Below, in pieces: positions 1 to 8,127 of a stretch of DNA of 55,024 nucleotides. The position numbers and the translations under genes are program-made. How positions within the stretch are numbered: the stretch's first letter is position 1; each line of letters starts with the position of its first letter. The notes beneath the pieces are model-generated. The model did no database searches. It had not been told where the DNA came from and was given only the letters and a program-made list of their open reading frames with translations. Source of the DNA: Vibrio ichthyoenteri ATCC 700023 (GTDB taxonomy: Bacteria; Pseudomonadota; Gammaproteobacteria; Enterobacterales; Vibrionaceae); NCBI RefSeq assembly GCF_000222605.1, contig NZ_AFWF01000069.1:1-55024 (forward strand). Reading direction: 5' to 3'.

Positions 1-894
1 GGTCACAAATTAGACGAAGTAATGGAGATCTCCGATCGCATTACCGTTATCCGTGATGGCCGCACCATTGGCACTTATCAAGCGGACGAAGTTGACAGCG
101 ATGAGTTGGCATTTTTAATGACAGGCCAGCGCTTTGAATTCTCGCCTTTAGCACCCTATCAGCAGCAAGGTGATGTGAAGCTGGAGGTTAAAAACCTGAC
201 CAAACAAGGGCAATTTAACGACGTATCATTGTTAGTTCGTGCCGGGGAAATTGTGTCGATTACGGGGCTACTTGGTGCGGGTCGTACTGAACTTTGTATG
301 GCGCTGTTTGGCATGAGTCAGCCTGACAGTGGTGACATTCTGATCAATGGCAAAGTCACCTCGTTTAACTCCAATGGTGATGCGATTGCTCAAGGTATTG
401 GCTACGTCTCAGAAGACCGTATGTCGACTGGGCTGGTGATGGAGCAGTCCATTCAAGACAACATTACTGCTTCGGTTCTAAAACGTTTACAAAAGCCATC
501 GGGCGTACTGGATCATTTGAAAGCCAATAAATTAGTCGCAAAGCTTATCTCTTCACTGGCGATTAAAGTGGCTGATCCCAAACTGCCGGTAACAAGTCTT
601 TCAGGTGGTAATGCACAGCGAATTTCAATTGCCAAGTGGATAGCCGCTGAGCCAGAAGTGCTGATCCTTGATTCACCAACCGTTGGCGTTGATGTGGCCA
701 ACAAAGAGGCGATTTACAACATTGCTAAAGATCTCGCCGCAAACGGTATGGCGATCATCATGGTGAGTGATGAAATCCCAGAGGTGTTTTACAACAGTCA
801 CCGCGTGATTGTGATGAAAGAAGGACGTTTTACTCATGACTTCCAACCAACTCATTGCTCAGAGCAAGAAATTATGGAGGCCGTCAATGCTTAA
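1..894 (+). CDS. Sugar ABC transporter ATP-binding protein, 3' part (RbsA/MglA type)
   Basis: The reading frame is open from base 1, so the gene begins upstream of the window; the first ATG at 22 is internal. Family knowledge: double-NBD ATPases of this type energise import of monosaccharides or polyols through two RbsC-like permeases. The visible part starts at the H-loop of the first NBD (GHKLDEV) and then holds the whole second NBD. That domain has a degenerate Walker A (GLLGAGRTE, about nt 265-294; Arg replaces Lys, usual for the second domain of RbsA/MglA), the signature LSGGN near nt 600 and Walker B VLILDSPTVG near nt 660-690. It overlaps the next gene by 8 nt. The periplasmic binding protein is not in the window. 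Substrate cannot be read from this sequence. Confidence 0.93.
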   Translation, partial: GHKLDEVMEISDRITVIRDGRTIGTYQADEVDSDELAFLMTGQRFEFSPLAPYQQQGDVKLEVKNLTKQGQFNDVSLLVRAGEIVSITGLLGAGRTELCMALFGMSQPDSGDILINGKVTSFNSNGDAIAQGIGYVSEDRMSTGLVMEQSIQDNITASVLKRLQKPSGVLDHLKANKLVAKLISSLAIKVADPKLPVTSLSGGNAQRISIAKWIAAEPEVLILDSPTVGVDVANKEAIYNIAKDLAANGMAIIMVSDEIPEVFYNSHRVIVMKEGRFTHDFQPTHCSEQEIMEAVNA

Positions 895-1885
895 TCAATC
901 CAAAAGCTTGTTGGCTTCATTTAGCAAGCGTCACGAGTTTTATCTCTCTGTGATGATCGTCTTGATTGTTGCTGTCCTGACAGCGACCTCGCCAGACTTT
1001 CTGACCTTAGGTAACATTTTCGATATGTCCATTAGCTCAGCACTGCTAGGCATCATGGCTTGTGGTTTGTTTGTGGTGCTTATCGCGGGCGGAATTGATA
1101 TCTCATTCCCGGCGACGGCGGCGATTGCTCAGTATGTGGCAGCCACCTACATTCTCAGTATTGGCGGTAACTTTATGATTGCCTTTGGTATTGCAGCGCT
1201 GGTGGGCATGCTATTGGGAATGATTAACGCCACTCTCGTTTATAAGCTAAAAGTACCGGCGATCATCATTACCATTTCAACCTTGAACTTGTTCTTCGGT
1301 TTGCTGATTTACTTTAGCAATGGTGAATGGTTATACGGCTTCCCTGATTGGTTTATGAATGGTGTTGAGCTGTTTAGCTTCACAGGAAGTGATGGCTATG
1401 ACTACGGTTTATCACTGCCAATTTTGACTTTGATTGCTATGGTTGCTCTGACCTCATTCTTAATGTCGAAAACGCGCTTGGGTCGCCAGATCTATGCAGT
1501 AGGCGGTAACGCAGATGCGGCGAGTCGTATCGGAATTAACCTCTTTGGTATCAATCTGTTTGTTTATGGCTACATGGGCGCTTTGGCGGGTATTGCCTCT
1601 GTCGTACAAACACAAATTACCCAATCAGTAGCACCAAATTCGTTAATGGGTTTTGAGTTGACGGTACTGGCGGCTGTGGTGCTTGGTGGCACCAGCATGA
1701 CGGGAGGGAAAGGCACACTATTTGGCGTGATTCTCGGTGTGATTTTATTGGCAGTGGTGAAAAACGGTTTAACCCTGCTGGGCGTGCCGTCTTATTGGCA
1801 CACCGTTGTTACGGGTTTAATCATTGTTTGCAGTATCAGTATGACCGCTATTAACGAGAAAAAACAAGCGGCGCAGGGGGCATAA
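887..1885 (+). CDS. Sugar ABC transporter permease 1 (RbsC family)
   Basis: Inner-membrane permease of the BPD_transp_2 (RbsC/LsrC/XylH) family, 332 aa. I chose ATG 887 because ATGGAGG at 874-880 makes a Shine-Dalgarno 6 nt upstream; an in-frame start at 836 would overlap the ATPase by 59 nt. Many hydrophobic segments are seen (from about residue 22 to the C-terminus), with the usual C-terminal loop LAAVVLGGTSMTGGKG. The start overlaps the ATPase stop and the stop overlaps the next start (TAATG), so the four genes are probably one co-translated operon. It pairs with the following permease as a heterodimer, as LsrC/LsrD do. Substrate unknown. Confidence 0.92.
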   Translation: MLNQSKSLLASFSKRHEFYLSVMIVLIVAVLTATSPDFLTLGNIFDMSISSALLGIMACGLFVVLIAGGIDISFPATAAIAQYVAATYILSIGGNFMIAFGIAALVGMLLGMINATLVYKLKVPAIIITISTLNLFFGLLIYFSNGEWLYGFPDWFMNGVELFSFTGSDGYDYGLSLPILTLIAMVALTSFLMSKTRLGRQIYAVGGNADAASRIGINLFGINLFVYGYMGALAGIASVVQTQITQSVAPNSLMGFELTVLAAVVLGGTSMTGGKGTLFGVILGVILLAVVKNGLTLLGVPSYWHTVVTGLIIVCSISMTAINEKKQAAQGA

Positions 1886-2844
1886 TGGAACAGGTTCTAA
1901 ATAGTTTAAAACTGCCAACAGATAAGAACATTCGATACTTGTTGGTTATTCTAGTCGGTATCCTGGCGGTGATGGGTTTTACCAGCGGTCAGTCCTTTTT
2001 CTCTCTTGGCAACTTACAATCAATGTCATCGCAGATGCCGCTATTGGGTTTGCTCGCACTGGCGATGGCCGTGTGTATGCTCACCGGTGGTATTAACCTT
2101 TCGATCATCGCAACGACAAACGCATGTGGTCTAGTGATGGCGAGCATCATTACTCAAGCCCCAGATAGCTCAACTATGTTGGTCTTGGCACTGGCGGGTG
2201 GTCTAGTTACAGCGGTAGTGATTGGCCTGCTTAATGGGGCGTTAATTGCTTATGTTGGTGTCTCTCCCATCCTTGCCACTCTGGGGATGATGACGCTCAT
2301 CAATGGCCTGAATGTGCTTATCTCAGGTGGTAGCGTGATTTCAGGTTTTCCTGAAGCACTATTGGTATTAGGTAACGGCTCGTTAATGGGTATTCCAATG
2401 CCGCTTATCTTGTTCGTTGGTTTTGCTATTGGTCTGTGGGCTTTGCTTGAGCACACAAGTCTTGGCCGCACTATTTACTTGATGGGCTCGAACGAAAAAG
2501 CGACCCGTTTTTCAGGCATTAATACGCAAAAAGCCACTCTGTATGTGTATGTAATTTCGTCACTACTGTGCTGGGCGGCTGCGATTGTGATGATGGCAAA
2601 ATTTAACTCTGCTAAAGCCGGTTACGGCGAGTCTTATCTGTTGATTGCGATTTTAGCCTCAGTATTAGGCGGTATTAACCCAGATGGTGGCTTTGGTCGT
2701 ATTGTTGGTATCGGTTTAGCACTGATTGTGCTGCAAACACTAGAAAGTGGTCTTAATTTACTGGGAGTGAGCAGTTATCTCACTATGGCGCTTTGGGGCG
2801 GCATCTTGATCCTATTTATCTTCTTACAAAAAAATAAGGCTTAA
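1885..2844 (+). CDS. Sugar ABC transporter permease 2 (RbsC family)
   Basis: Second RbsC-family membrane permease, 319 aa, diverged from the first one. Its ATG shares the A of the previous stop (TAATG at 1883-1887), preceded by GCAGGGGG as ribosome site. Hydrophobic segments run through the protein, and the conserved loop near the C-terminus reads LASVLGGINPDGGFG. Two different permeases in tandem behind a single ATPase is the layout of lsrACD and of several pentose or pentitol importers, as opposed to ribose importers that use one homodimeric permease. It is followed 11 nt later by a sugar kinase, suggesting that the imported substrate or its product is phosphorylated by that enzyme. Confidence 0.92.
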   Translation: MEQVLNSLKLPTDKNIRYLLVILVGILAVMGFTSGQSFFSLGNLQSMSSQMPLLGLLALAMAVCMLTGGINLSIIATTNACGLVMASIITQAPDSSTMLVLALAGGLVTAVVIGLLNGALIAYVGVSPILATLGMMTLINGLNVLISGGSVISGFPEALLVLGNGSLMGIPMPLILFVGFAIGLWALLEHTSLGRTIYLMGSNEKATRFSGINTQKATLYVYVISSLLCWAAAIVMMAKFNSAKAGYGESYLLIAILASVLGGINPDGGFGRIVGIGLALIVLQTLESGLNLLGVSSYLTMALWGGILILFIFLQKNKA

Positions 2845-2855
2845 CGGGGAAGAGT

Positions 2856-4490
2856 ATGAGTATTTATTTTATCGGTGTTGACGTAGGCAGTGGCAGCGCG
2901 CGAGCGGGTGTTTTCGATGCTCATGGGCGTAAGGTGGGTGAAGCAAAACGCGATACCCAGATGTTTAAGCCTCAAGCGGACTTCGTTGAGCAATCTTCTG
3001 ACAATATTTGGCAATGTGTGTGTCTGGCGGTTAAAGATGCGGTTTCACAAGCGAACATCGATCCAATTCAAGTCAAGGGTATCGGTTTTGATGCGACGTG
3101 TTCGCTGGTGGTTCTGGATCAAAAAGGCCAACCTTTAACGGTCAGCCCGACAGGTCGCAGTGAACAAAATATTGTGATGTGGATGGATCATCGAGCTATC
3201 GCACAAGCGGATCGGATTAATAAAACTGAGCATCCTGTATTGGCATATGTTGGCAACCGTATTTCACCAGAAATGCAAACACCAAAGCTGCTATGGCTAA
3301 AGCAGAACATGCCAAATACATGGTCGAAAGCGGGTTACTTCTTTGACTTGCCAGATTTCTTAACTTGGAAAGCCACCTACAATGGTAGCCGTTCACTATG
3401 TTCAACAGTATGTAAGTGGACATATCTTGGTCATGAAGGCAAATGGGACAAAAGCTTCTTCGAACTGATTGGTTTGGAAGACCTACTGAAAGATGACGCG
3501 AAATCGATAGGCGACCGTATTTTGCCAATGGGGCAGCCGGTTGGTCATGGACTAACAAATCATGCTGCTGACGATCTTGGGTTGATGCCAGGTACCGCTG
3601 TGGGAACGTCAATCATTGATGCCCACGCAGGTGGTATTGGCGTGCTGGGCGCAGCCGGCATGACTGGCGAAAAAGCGGATTTCAATAAGCGTTTAGCCTT
3701 GATTGGCGGCACTTCTTCTTGCCATATGGCGGCCTCAAAAACCGCGCGTTTTATTGATGGCGTATGGGGTGCGTATTACGGCGCAATGATTCCCGGTTAC
3801 TGGCTTAACGAAGGTGGTCAATCCGCCACAGGTGCATTGATTGATCATATTATTACCTCGCATCCGCTGTATGTTAGTGCCAAAGAGCAGGCTGACAAAC
3901 TAGGTCAAACTATCTATCAATTGCTCAATGATCGCTTGTTAGAATTGGCGGGTAGCAAAGAGGATATAGCCTTTTTGACTCGTGACATCCATGTATTGCC
4001 TTACTTCCATGGTAACCGGTCACCACGTGCTAACGCCCACTTAACTGGTACCATTACCGGCCTAAAAATGTCGAAAACCATTGATGATATGGCGCTGCAA
4101 TACCTCGCTACACTACAAGGCATTGCTTTAGGTACCCGTCATATTATTGAAGTAATGAACGATTCTGGTTATGAGATTGATACCATCATGGCGTGCGGTG
4201 GTGGCACTAAGAACAGCGTGTTCTTGCAAGAACATGCTAACGCGACAGGTTGTATGATTCTCTTACCTGAAGAGAGTGAAGCGGTACTGCTGGGGTCTGC
4301 GATGTTGGGCTCTGTCGCCGCGGATTTCTACAGCGATATTCCCGATGCGATGAATGCCATGAGCCGAATCAGTAAGAGTGTAATGCCACAAACCGAGAAG
4401 ATTAAGCGCTTCTATGACGCTAAGTACCAAATCTTCCACAAAATGTATCAAGATGATGTGGAATATAAACGCTTAATGAAAGCGTTCTAA
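2856..4490 (+). CDS. FGGY-family carbohydrate kinase, D-ribulokinase-like
   Basis: 544-aa FGGY kinase, cytoplasmic. Seen: N-terminal phosphate loop GVDVGSGSARAG (about residues 7-18), FDATCSLV (about 75-82), PDFLTWKATY with CSTVCKWTYL (about 167-190), and C-terminal actin-fold motifs GGTSSCHMA (about 284-292) and MACGGGTKNSVF (about 446-457). Length and the DATCSLV/CKWTYL motifs fit the FGGY/YDR109c group, whose studied members phosphorylate D-ribulose to D-ribulose 5-phosphate. It lacks the features expected of LsrK, glycerol kinase or xylulokinase. Start ATG 2856 has GGGGAAGAG just upstream. Last gene of the importer operon, followed by a terminator. D-ribulose, or a pentitol oxidised to it, as the substrate is inference. 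Confidence 0.85.
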   Translation: MSIYFIGVDVGSGSARAGVFDAHGRKVGEAKRDTQMFKPQADFVEQSSDNIWQCVCLAVKDAVSQANIDPIQVKGIGFDATCSLVVLDQKGQPLTVSPTGRSEQNIVMWMDHRAIAQADRINKTEHPVLAYVGNRISPEMQTPKLLWLKQNMPNTWSKAGYFFDLPDFLTWKATYNGSRSLCSTVCKWTYLGHEGKWDKSFFELIGLEDLLKDDAKSIGDRILPMGQPVGHGLTNHAADDLGLMPGTAVGTSIIDAHAGGIGVLGAAGMTGEKADFNKRLALIGGTSSCHMAASKTARFIDGVWGAYYGAMIPGYWLNEGGQSATGALIDHIITSHPLYVSAKEQADKLGQTIYQLLNDRLLELAGSKEDIAFLTRDIHVLPYFHGNRSPRANAHLTGTITGLKMSKTIDDMALQYLATLQGIALGTRHIIEVMNDSGYEIDTIMACGGGTKNSVFLQEHANATGCMILLPEESEAVLLGSAMLGSVAADFYSDIPDAMNAMSRISKSVMPQTEKIKRFYDAKYQIFHKMYQDDVEYKRLMKAF

Positions 4491-4529
4491 CCCTCAGCTT
4501 ACTTACGTTCAGGTTTACATGCTCAACTA

Positions 4530-4559
4530 AAGCCACCAACACTGTTTGGTGGCTTTTTG
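4530..4559 (+). terminator. Intrinsic terminator of the ABC/kinase operon
   Basis: AGCCACCAA (4531-4539) pairs with TTGGTGGCT (4546-4554) around a short loop, followed by TTTT. It lies 40 nt after the kinase stop. Confidence 0.9.
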
Positions 4560-4643
4560 TATTTTCAACGGTGGCGATTTAACAGCATAAAGGACACCTA
4601 GTATCTATACTTTTATCATTAGTAAGCATCAGGGAGAAGCCAG

Positions 4644-5120
4644 ATGTTCAAAAGTATCAGTGCAAGCATGCTCGTTATGTCTTCATTTATCATTTTAGGC
4701 GGTTGCTCATCACCGAATCCGTATGGTGATTCTTATGGTTCTGGGGATACTCGTACTGTACAGCAGGTGTACTACGGCACCGTTGTAAAAGCTGAACCTG
4801 TGACCATCGATGCCTCAGATTCAACCAACGTTATTGGTACTATTGCTGGTGCCGCCATTGGTGGGATCTTAGGGTCTAAAGTTGGTGGTGGCTCTGGTTC
4901 TGATATCGCGGCGATTGGTGGCGGGCTATTGGGCGGTTATGCGGGTAGTGAAGCGGCAGGTGCTGTAGGTGGGCGTAATGGCGTAAACCTCACCATTCAG
5001 CTCGAAGATGGCCAGACCATCGCGATTGTACAAGAAGCCAATCCGAATATGATTTTCCAACCTGGCCAAGCGGTGCAGGTGAATGTTGATGGTAGTACCG
5101 CAAGGGTAGTGCCGCGTTAA
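4644..5120 (+). CDS. Outer-membrane lipoprotein, glycine-zipper (SlyB/Pcp-like)
   Basis: 158-aa lipoprotein. The N-terminus is a lipoprotein signal with lipobox ILGGC, so Cys21 would be lipidated. Residues about 60-105 form a Gly-rich double hydrophobic hairpin (repeated GxxxG, such as AGAAIGGILGSKVGG), as in the glycine-zipper 2TM family, followed by a small beta-rich C-terminal part. SlyB-type proteins sit in the outer membrane and are linked to envelope stress; the exact role here is inference. Start ATG 4644 has GGGAGAA upstream. Single-gene unit between two terminators, convergent with the LysR gene. Confidence 0.88.
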   Translation: MFKSISASMLVMSSFIILGGCSSPNPYGDSYGSGDTRTVQQVYYGTVVKAEPVTIDASDSTNVIGTIAGAAIGGILGSKVGGGSGSDIAAIGGGLLGGYAGSEAAGAVGGRNGVNLTIQLEDGQTIAIVQEANPNMIFQPGQAVQVNVDGSTARVVPR

Positions 5121-5142
5121 CCTAGGCAATAAATTGTCAATG

Positions 5143-5169
5143 AGAAGGCCTGATCAGAGGCCTTCTTTT
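5143..5169. terminator. Bidirectional terminator between lipoprotein and LysR genes
   Basis: AGAAGGCC (5143-5150) and GGCCTTCT (5159-5166) form a perfect 8-bp stem followed by TTT on the plus strand. It lies between two converging genes. Confidence 0.85.
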
Positions 5170-5224
5170 CGTATACTTGATAGATAACTGTACCAGTATC
5201 TAGAAATACCCAAGGGGAATAAAC

Positions 5225-6175
5225 CTATTTTCTCCCGCAATACAATTGGTCAAAGTGCGGAATGTTTTGCTCCCAGATTGGTGTGTCCTCACCAATAATG
5301 GCTTTTAGTTCATCGATAAACAGCTTGGTTTTGATCGGCGCATCACGGTGTGGGTAAACCGCATAAAAAGTGCCAAAGTCCTCAAGTTGTAAATGCGTCA
5401 TAATGGGCACCAACTTCCCTTCAATAACCTCATTTTCAATCATTTGTGCCGTCACCACGGCAAGCGTGTTACCGGCCACGGCACTTTTTACGATCATCTC
5501 GACATCATTCACTTTATAAGCGCTATTGAGCTGAAATTGCTGCGGCACATCTTGCTCATTAAGGTAGTTAAATTTGTCGAGCTGAATGCCAGACGAGGCA
5601 TAAATCGTCGCGGGTGCGGCTTCAAGTTTAGCTATGCTATCAATCTCACCATATTGCTGAATAAAGTCAGGGGAAGCGACAATCAATAAGCGGCTTCGTG
5701 CTATCTTGCGGGACACGAGACTAGAGGATTTCGGTTTGCCAATCCGAAAACCAATATCAAAACCTTCCTGCACAATATCGACCAATTTGTCTTCCAATCT
5801 CAGTTCACATTCAATATTCGGGTATTTTCTCTGAAACAGAGAAATCGCATCTTGTACATACTGGCGGCCAAACATCATTGAGCTGGTCAGTCTTAATACG
5901 CCTCTCGGTTCTGAGTGATAGTTTTGTGCTAAGCGGTGAGTGTCATTGAGTAGATCTCGCAGTTGATATGCTTGTTTTATCATCTCATTGCCCGCCGCTG
6001 TTAGTGATAGAGAGCGCGTGGTTCTATTGAGTAAGCGTACGCCGAGCTCTTCTTCTAAACGAGCAATTTGCTTTGAAATCACCGAACGATCTAGGTTTCG
6101 TTGTTCGGCGACATTGGTAAAGGAACCGAGCTCGATAACATCAAGCAAGAGTAATAAACGACTCGAAAAATCCAT
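5225..6175 (-). CDS. LysR-family transcriptional regulator
   Basis: 316-aa LysR protein of the CrgA-like group. The winged helix-turn-helix is at residues about 5-62 (LDRSVISKQIARLEEELG is the recognition region), followed by a LysR substrate-binding domain (about 90-295). It is transcribed divergently from the crotonase-family gene at 6379, with about 200 bp between starts, the usual layout for a LysR regulator and its target. The ligand is unknown. The last residues (WEQNIPHFDQLYCGRK) extend slightly past the family core. Regulation of the neighbouring gene is inference from position. Confidence 0.9.
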   Translation of the reverse strand: MDFSSRLLLLLDVIELGSFTNVAEQRNLDRSVISKQIARLEEELGVRLLNRTTRSLSLTAAGNEMIKQAYQLRDLLNDTHRLAQNYHSEPRGVLRLTSSMMFGRQYVQDAISLFQRKYPNIECELRLEDKLVDIVQEGFDIGFRIGKPKSSSLVSRKIARSRLLIVASPDFIQQYGEIDSIAKLEAAPATIYASSGIQLDKFNYLNEQDVPQQFQLNSAYKVNDVEMIVKSAVAGNTLAVVTAQMIENEVIEGKLVPIMTHLQLEDFGTFYAVYPHRDAPIKTKLFIDELKAIIGEDTPIWEQNIPHFDQLYCGRK

Positions 6176-6378
6176 ATACGCCTCACTGCCTTTAAATGGC
6201 CGTCATTGTATTTTTTGGTGCAAATTTGGCATCAATATTGTGCTAATAGTAGTGTTTTTCATGGCTAATACAATCGATATAGTAGCGGCACTTACAGAGA
6301 AATGGCTCTTTCAGAAAGGCAGACGCTAGAAGTCACTACACTGATATAGCCACGGCTTAATTAATGAGGAAGTTCACA
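6176..6378. promoter_or_regulatory. Divergent promoter region, LysR / crotonase gene
   Basis: 203-bp AT-rich spacer between two divergent starts. It holds T-N11-A-type stretches around 6215-6260 (for example the TTTGGTGCAAATTTGGCATC neighbourhood), compatible with LysR binding, but I cannot define a specific operator. Confidence 0.5.
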
Positions 6379-7191
6379 ATGAAAAAATTATCAATCACTC
6401 AACAAAACGGTATCGCCACTGTTGCTATCAACAACCCACCGGTAAATGTACTGACGATCGATCTAATTAATGAAGTTAACGAGTTTGTACTATCGCTGCA
6501 GGATGACCGTGATACTAAGGTTGTGGTGTTTAAATCTTTACATGAATCTTTCTTTTTGGCCCATCTGGATTTGAATGTGATCAATGGCACGCAAGGCGGC
6601 CAAGCGGCGTCAATTGAATTTAATCATATGATTGAGAACATTAAAGCGATGAAACAAGTTTCGGTAGCGGTTGTTGATGGTGTTGCTCGTGGGGGCGGCA
6701 ATGAGTTTGTGATGGCATGTGACCTTGCTTACGGTACTGAAAATGCGGCGTTTGCTCAGCCTGAAATTCACGTCAACATTCCAACTGGCGGTCAAGGCGC
6801 AGTGCAATTTGCCAGAAGAATGGGCAAAAACAAAGCACTACAAGCACTGTTGTTAGGTAATGACTTTACGGCACAAGAAGCGGAGCAACGTAACATCATC
6901 ACCCAATTTGTGCCAAAGGCGGAAATGGATACATTTTTGACTATGACACTGGGTGTGATCAGTGGATTAGAAGTGCGTGATATCGTGATGTACAAAGAGA
7001 TCATCTCTACATCAATTCAAGATGAAGCCGCAGGCGCGGAGTTAGAACTTCGTTACTTCTTAGAGCGTGCTAAAGAGCAGAAAACCGCCGCGATCATTGC
7101 TGCATTTCTAAAAAATGGCGGACAAACTGAGCGAGAAGCGAAAGATATGCCGGGTATCTTTGCCGATACAGCCATTGAACTATCAAAATAA
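6379..7191 (+). CDS. Enoyl-CoA hydratase/isomerase family protein
   Basis: 270-aa crotonase-fold protein. ATG 6379 was chosen because TGAGGAAG (6365-6372) is a good ribosome site for it; the ORF can be extended to 6364 but with no ribosome site. Both positions used as general acid/base in enoyl-CoA hydratase keep glutamate: the E in RGGGNEFVMACD (about residue 114) and the E in FAQPEIHV (about 134). The first oxyanion-hole segment is unusual (ESFFLAHLDLN instead of the common F-SAGAD-L pattern). The fold acts on acyl-CoA thioesters; the actual substrate is unknown. It is likely controlled by the divergent LysR gene. No other fatty-acid genes are nearby. Confidence 0.85.
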   Translation: MKKLSITQQNGIATVAINNPPVNVLTIDLINEVNEFVLSLQDDRDTKVVVFKSLHESFFLAHLDLNVINGTQGGQAASIEFNHMIENIKAMKQVSVAVVDGVARGGGNEFVMACDLAYGTENAAFAQPEIHVNIPTGGQGAVQFARRMGKNKALQALLLGNDFTAQEAEQRNIITQFVPKAEMDTFLTMTLGVISGLEVRDIVMYKEIISTSIQDEAAGAELELRYFLERAKEQKTAAIIAAFLKNGGQTEREAKDMPGIFADTAIELSK

Positions 7192-7217
7192 CGTTGCGAT
7201 GGTTTCCGCGTGATAAC

Positions 7218-7236
7218 GGGCCAGTTTTGCTGGCCT
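7218..7236 (+). terminator. Possible weak terminator hairpin
   Basis: GGCCAG (7219-7224) and CTGGCC (7230-7235) form a perfect 6-bp stem 27 nt after the crotonase gene, but the following bases are not a proper U-tract. Confidence 0.4.
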
Positions 7237-7360
7237 GGTTGCCATTTTAGCAATCTTGGAAGGCGTTACGTATTAGCCAATTTGAGTTAAAATTACCGCC
7301 TAGCATAACCCAAAGTAATGCTATTGGTTAGGTAATCATAATCGCTCATGGATGGAAAAA

Positions 7361-7798
7361 ATGGCAAAAATTGAATTAATGACAGGCGAACTGGATGCGA
7401 CACAACAAGCGCAGTTGAGCGCGGGTTTTGAAGCTCACAGTCAGGCCCAATTGGCACCGCCTTATCTTAAAGAGCGTTTTAATTGGACGGTTCAAGACGA
7501 TGAAGGCAATCTTATTGCCGCTCTCACCGCCGATGTATTGTGGGAATGGCTGTATATCGATGAGCTGTGGGTAGACGAAAGCTGTCGCGGCACAGGTATG
7601 GGTAAGCAGTTAATGGCGCAAGCAGAAGCCTACGCAAGAGCGCAGCATTTATCCGGTTTATGGCTATGGACGCAGAGTTGGCAGGCACCAGCCTTTTACC
7701 AAAGTTTAGGTTTTGAAGAGTTTACTCGAATGGATAACTTCCCTACAGGGTATAGCCGAATTGGCCTCAGAAAAACGCTGACTGAACTTATCAAATAG
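7361..7798 (+). CDS. GNAT-family N-acetyltransferase
   Basis: About 145-aa single-domain GNAT protein. Motif A, which binds acetyl-CoA pyrophosphate, is present as CRGTGMGKQL (about residues 84-93), preceded by beta-4 LYIDELWVD and followed by the motif B region APAFYQSLGFEEF (about 111-123), all typical of the family. The substrate is unknown. Start is uncertain: ATG 7361 gives MAKIELMTGEL and has GATGGA upstream, while ATG 7352 would add three residues. Single-gene unit, with a strong hairpin 43 nt downstream. Confidence 0.85.
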   Translation: MAKIELMTGELDATQQAQLSAGFEAHSQAQLAPPYLKERFNWTVQDDEGNLIAALTADVLWEWLYIDELWVDESCRGTGMGKQLMAQAEAYARAQHLSGLWLWTQSWQAPAFYQSLGFEEFTRMDNFPTGYSRIGLRKTLTELIK

Positions 7799-7840
7799 AT
7801 CTTATTGTACCTTTCATTTAACTCAACCAGTCACTTAAAC

Positions 7841-7870
7841 TGAGCATCACTTGTTACAGAGTGATGCTCA
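7841..7870. terminator. Perfect 11-bp hairpin after GNAT gene
   Basis: TGAGCATCACT (7841-7851) is the exact reverse complement of AGTGATGCTCA (7860-7870), loop of 8 nt. It probably ends the GNAT transcript, although no strong U-tract follows. Confidence 0.6.
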
Positions 7871-8056
7871 TCGTTCTAATGTAACCTCTCAATTTTTCTT
7901 TGTTTACATTCTATCTTTCCGCCTTGGCTTCCTTTTTGCTTTTTTCACTTTGTCGCTAACTTTAACGATCTGATATATATCGGATTTTTAGCAGTAGCGT
8001 TGGAGACTATAGTCAAAATAGCGACTGAATAAGGGCGTCGTATACCAATTTATAAA

Positions 8057-8092
8057 ATATACACACTTGCACGATTGTGCATGTGTGTATAT
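8057..8092. promoter_or_regulatory. 36-nt inverted repeat, probable operator of the permease/ArsR locus
   Basis: Arm ATATACACACTTGCAC (8057-8072) and arm GTGCATGTGTGTATAT (8077-8092) are reverse complements with a single mismatched pair, spacer GATT. It sits 36 bp before the TTG start of the permease and has no U-tract. An AT-ended symmetrical site of this kind fits a dimeric ArsR/SmtB-type repressor such as the one encoded at 9154. Binding is inference. Confidence 0.6.
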
Positions 8093-8127
8093 GATTTGCG
8101 TCCTTCTTACTTTCTGAGTGTCAAATT

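Larger units (their letters stand above)
7799..8127. other. Intergenic region before permease locus
   Basis: 329 bp without a gene. Contents: the hairpin at 7841-7870; a near-palindrome ATCTGATATATATCGGAT at 7967-7984 (one mismatched pair); and the long inverted repeat at 8057-8092 just ahead of the permease. Confidence 0.7.

Noticed and set aside
3217-3612. 131-aa minus-strand ORF inside the kinase gene
   Set aside because: Antisense shadow of the FGGY kinase; no ribosome site or recognisable domain.
2856-4490. LsrK (autoinducer-2 kinase) and an lsr operon
   Set aside because: The kinase motifs fit D-ribulokinase-type FGGY proteins, and no lsrB, lsrF, lsrG or lsrR is seen.
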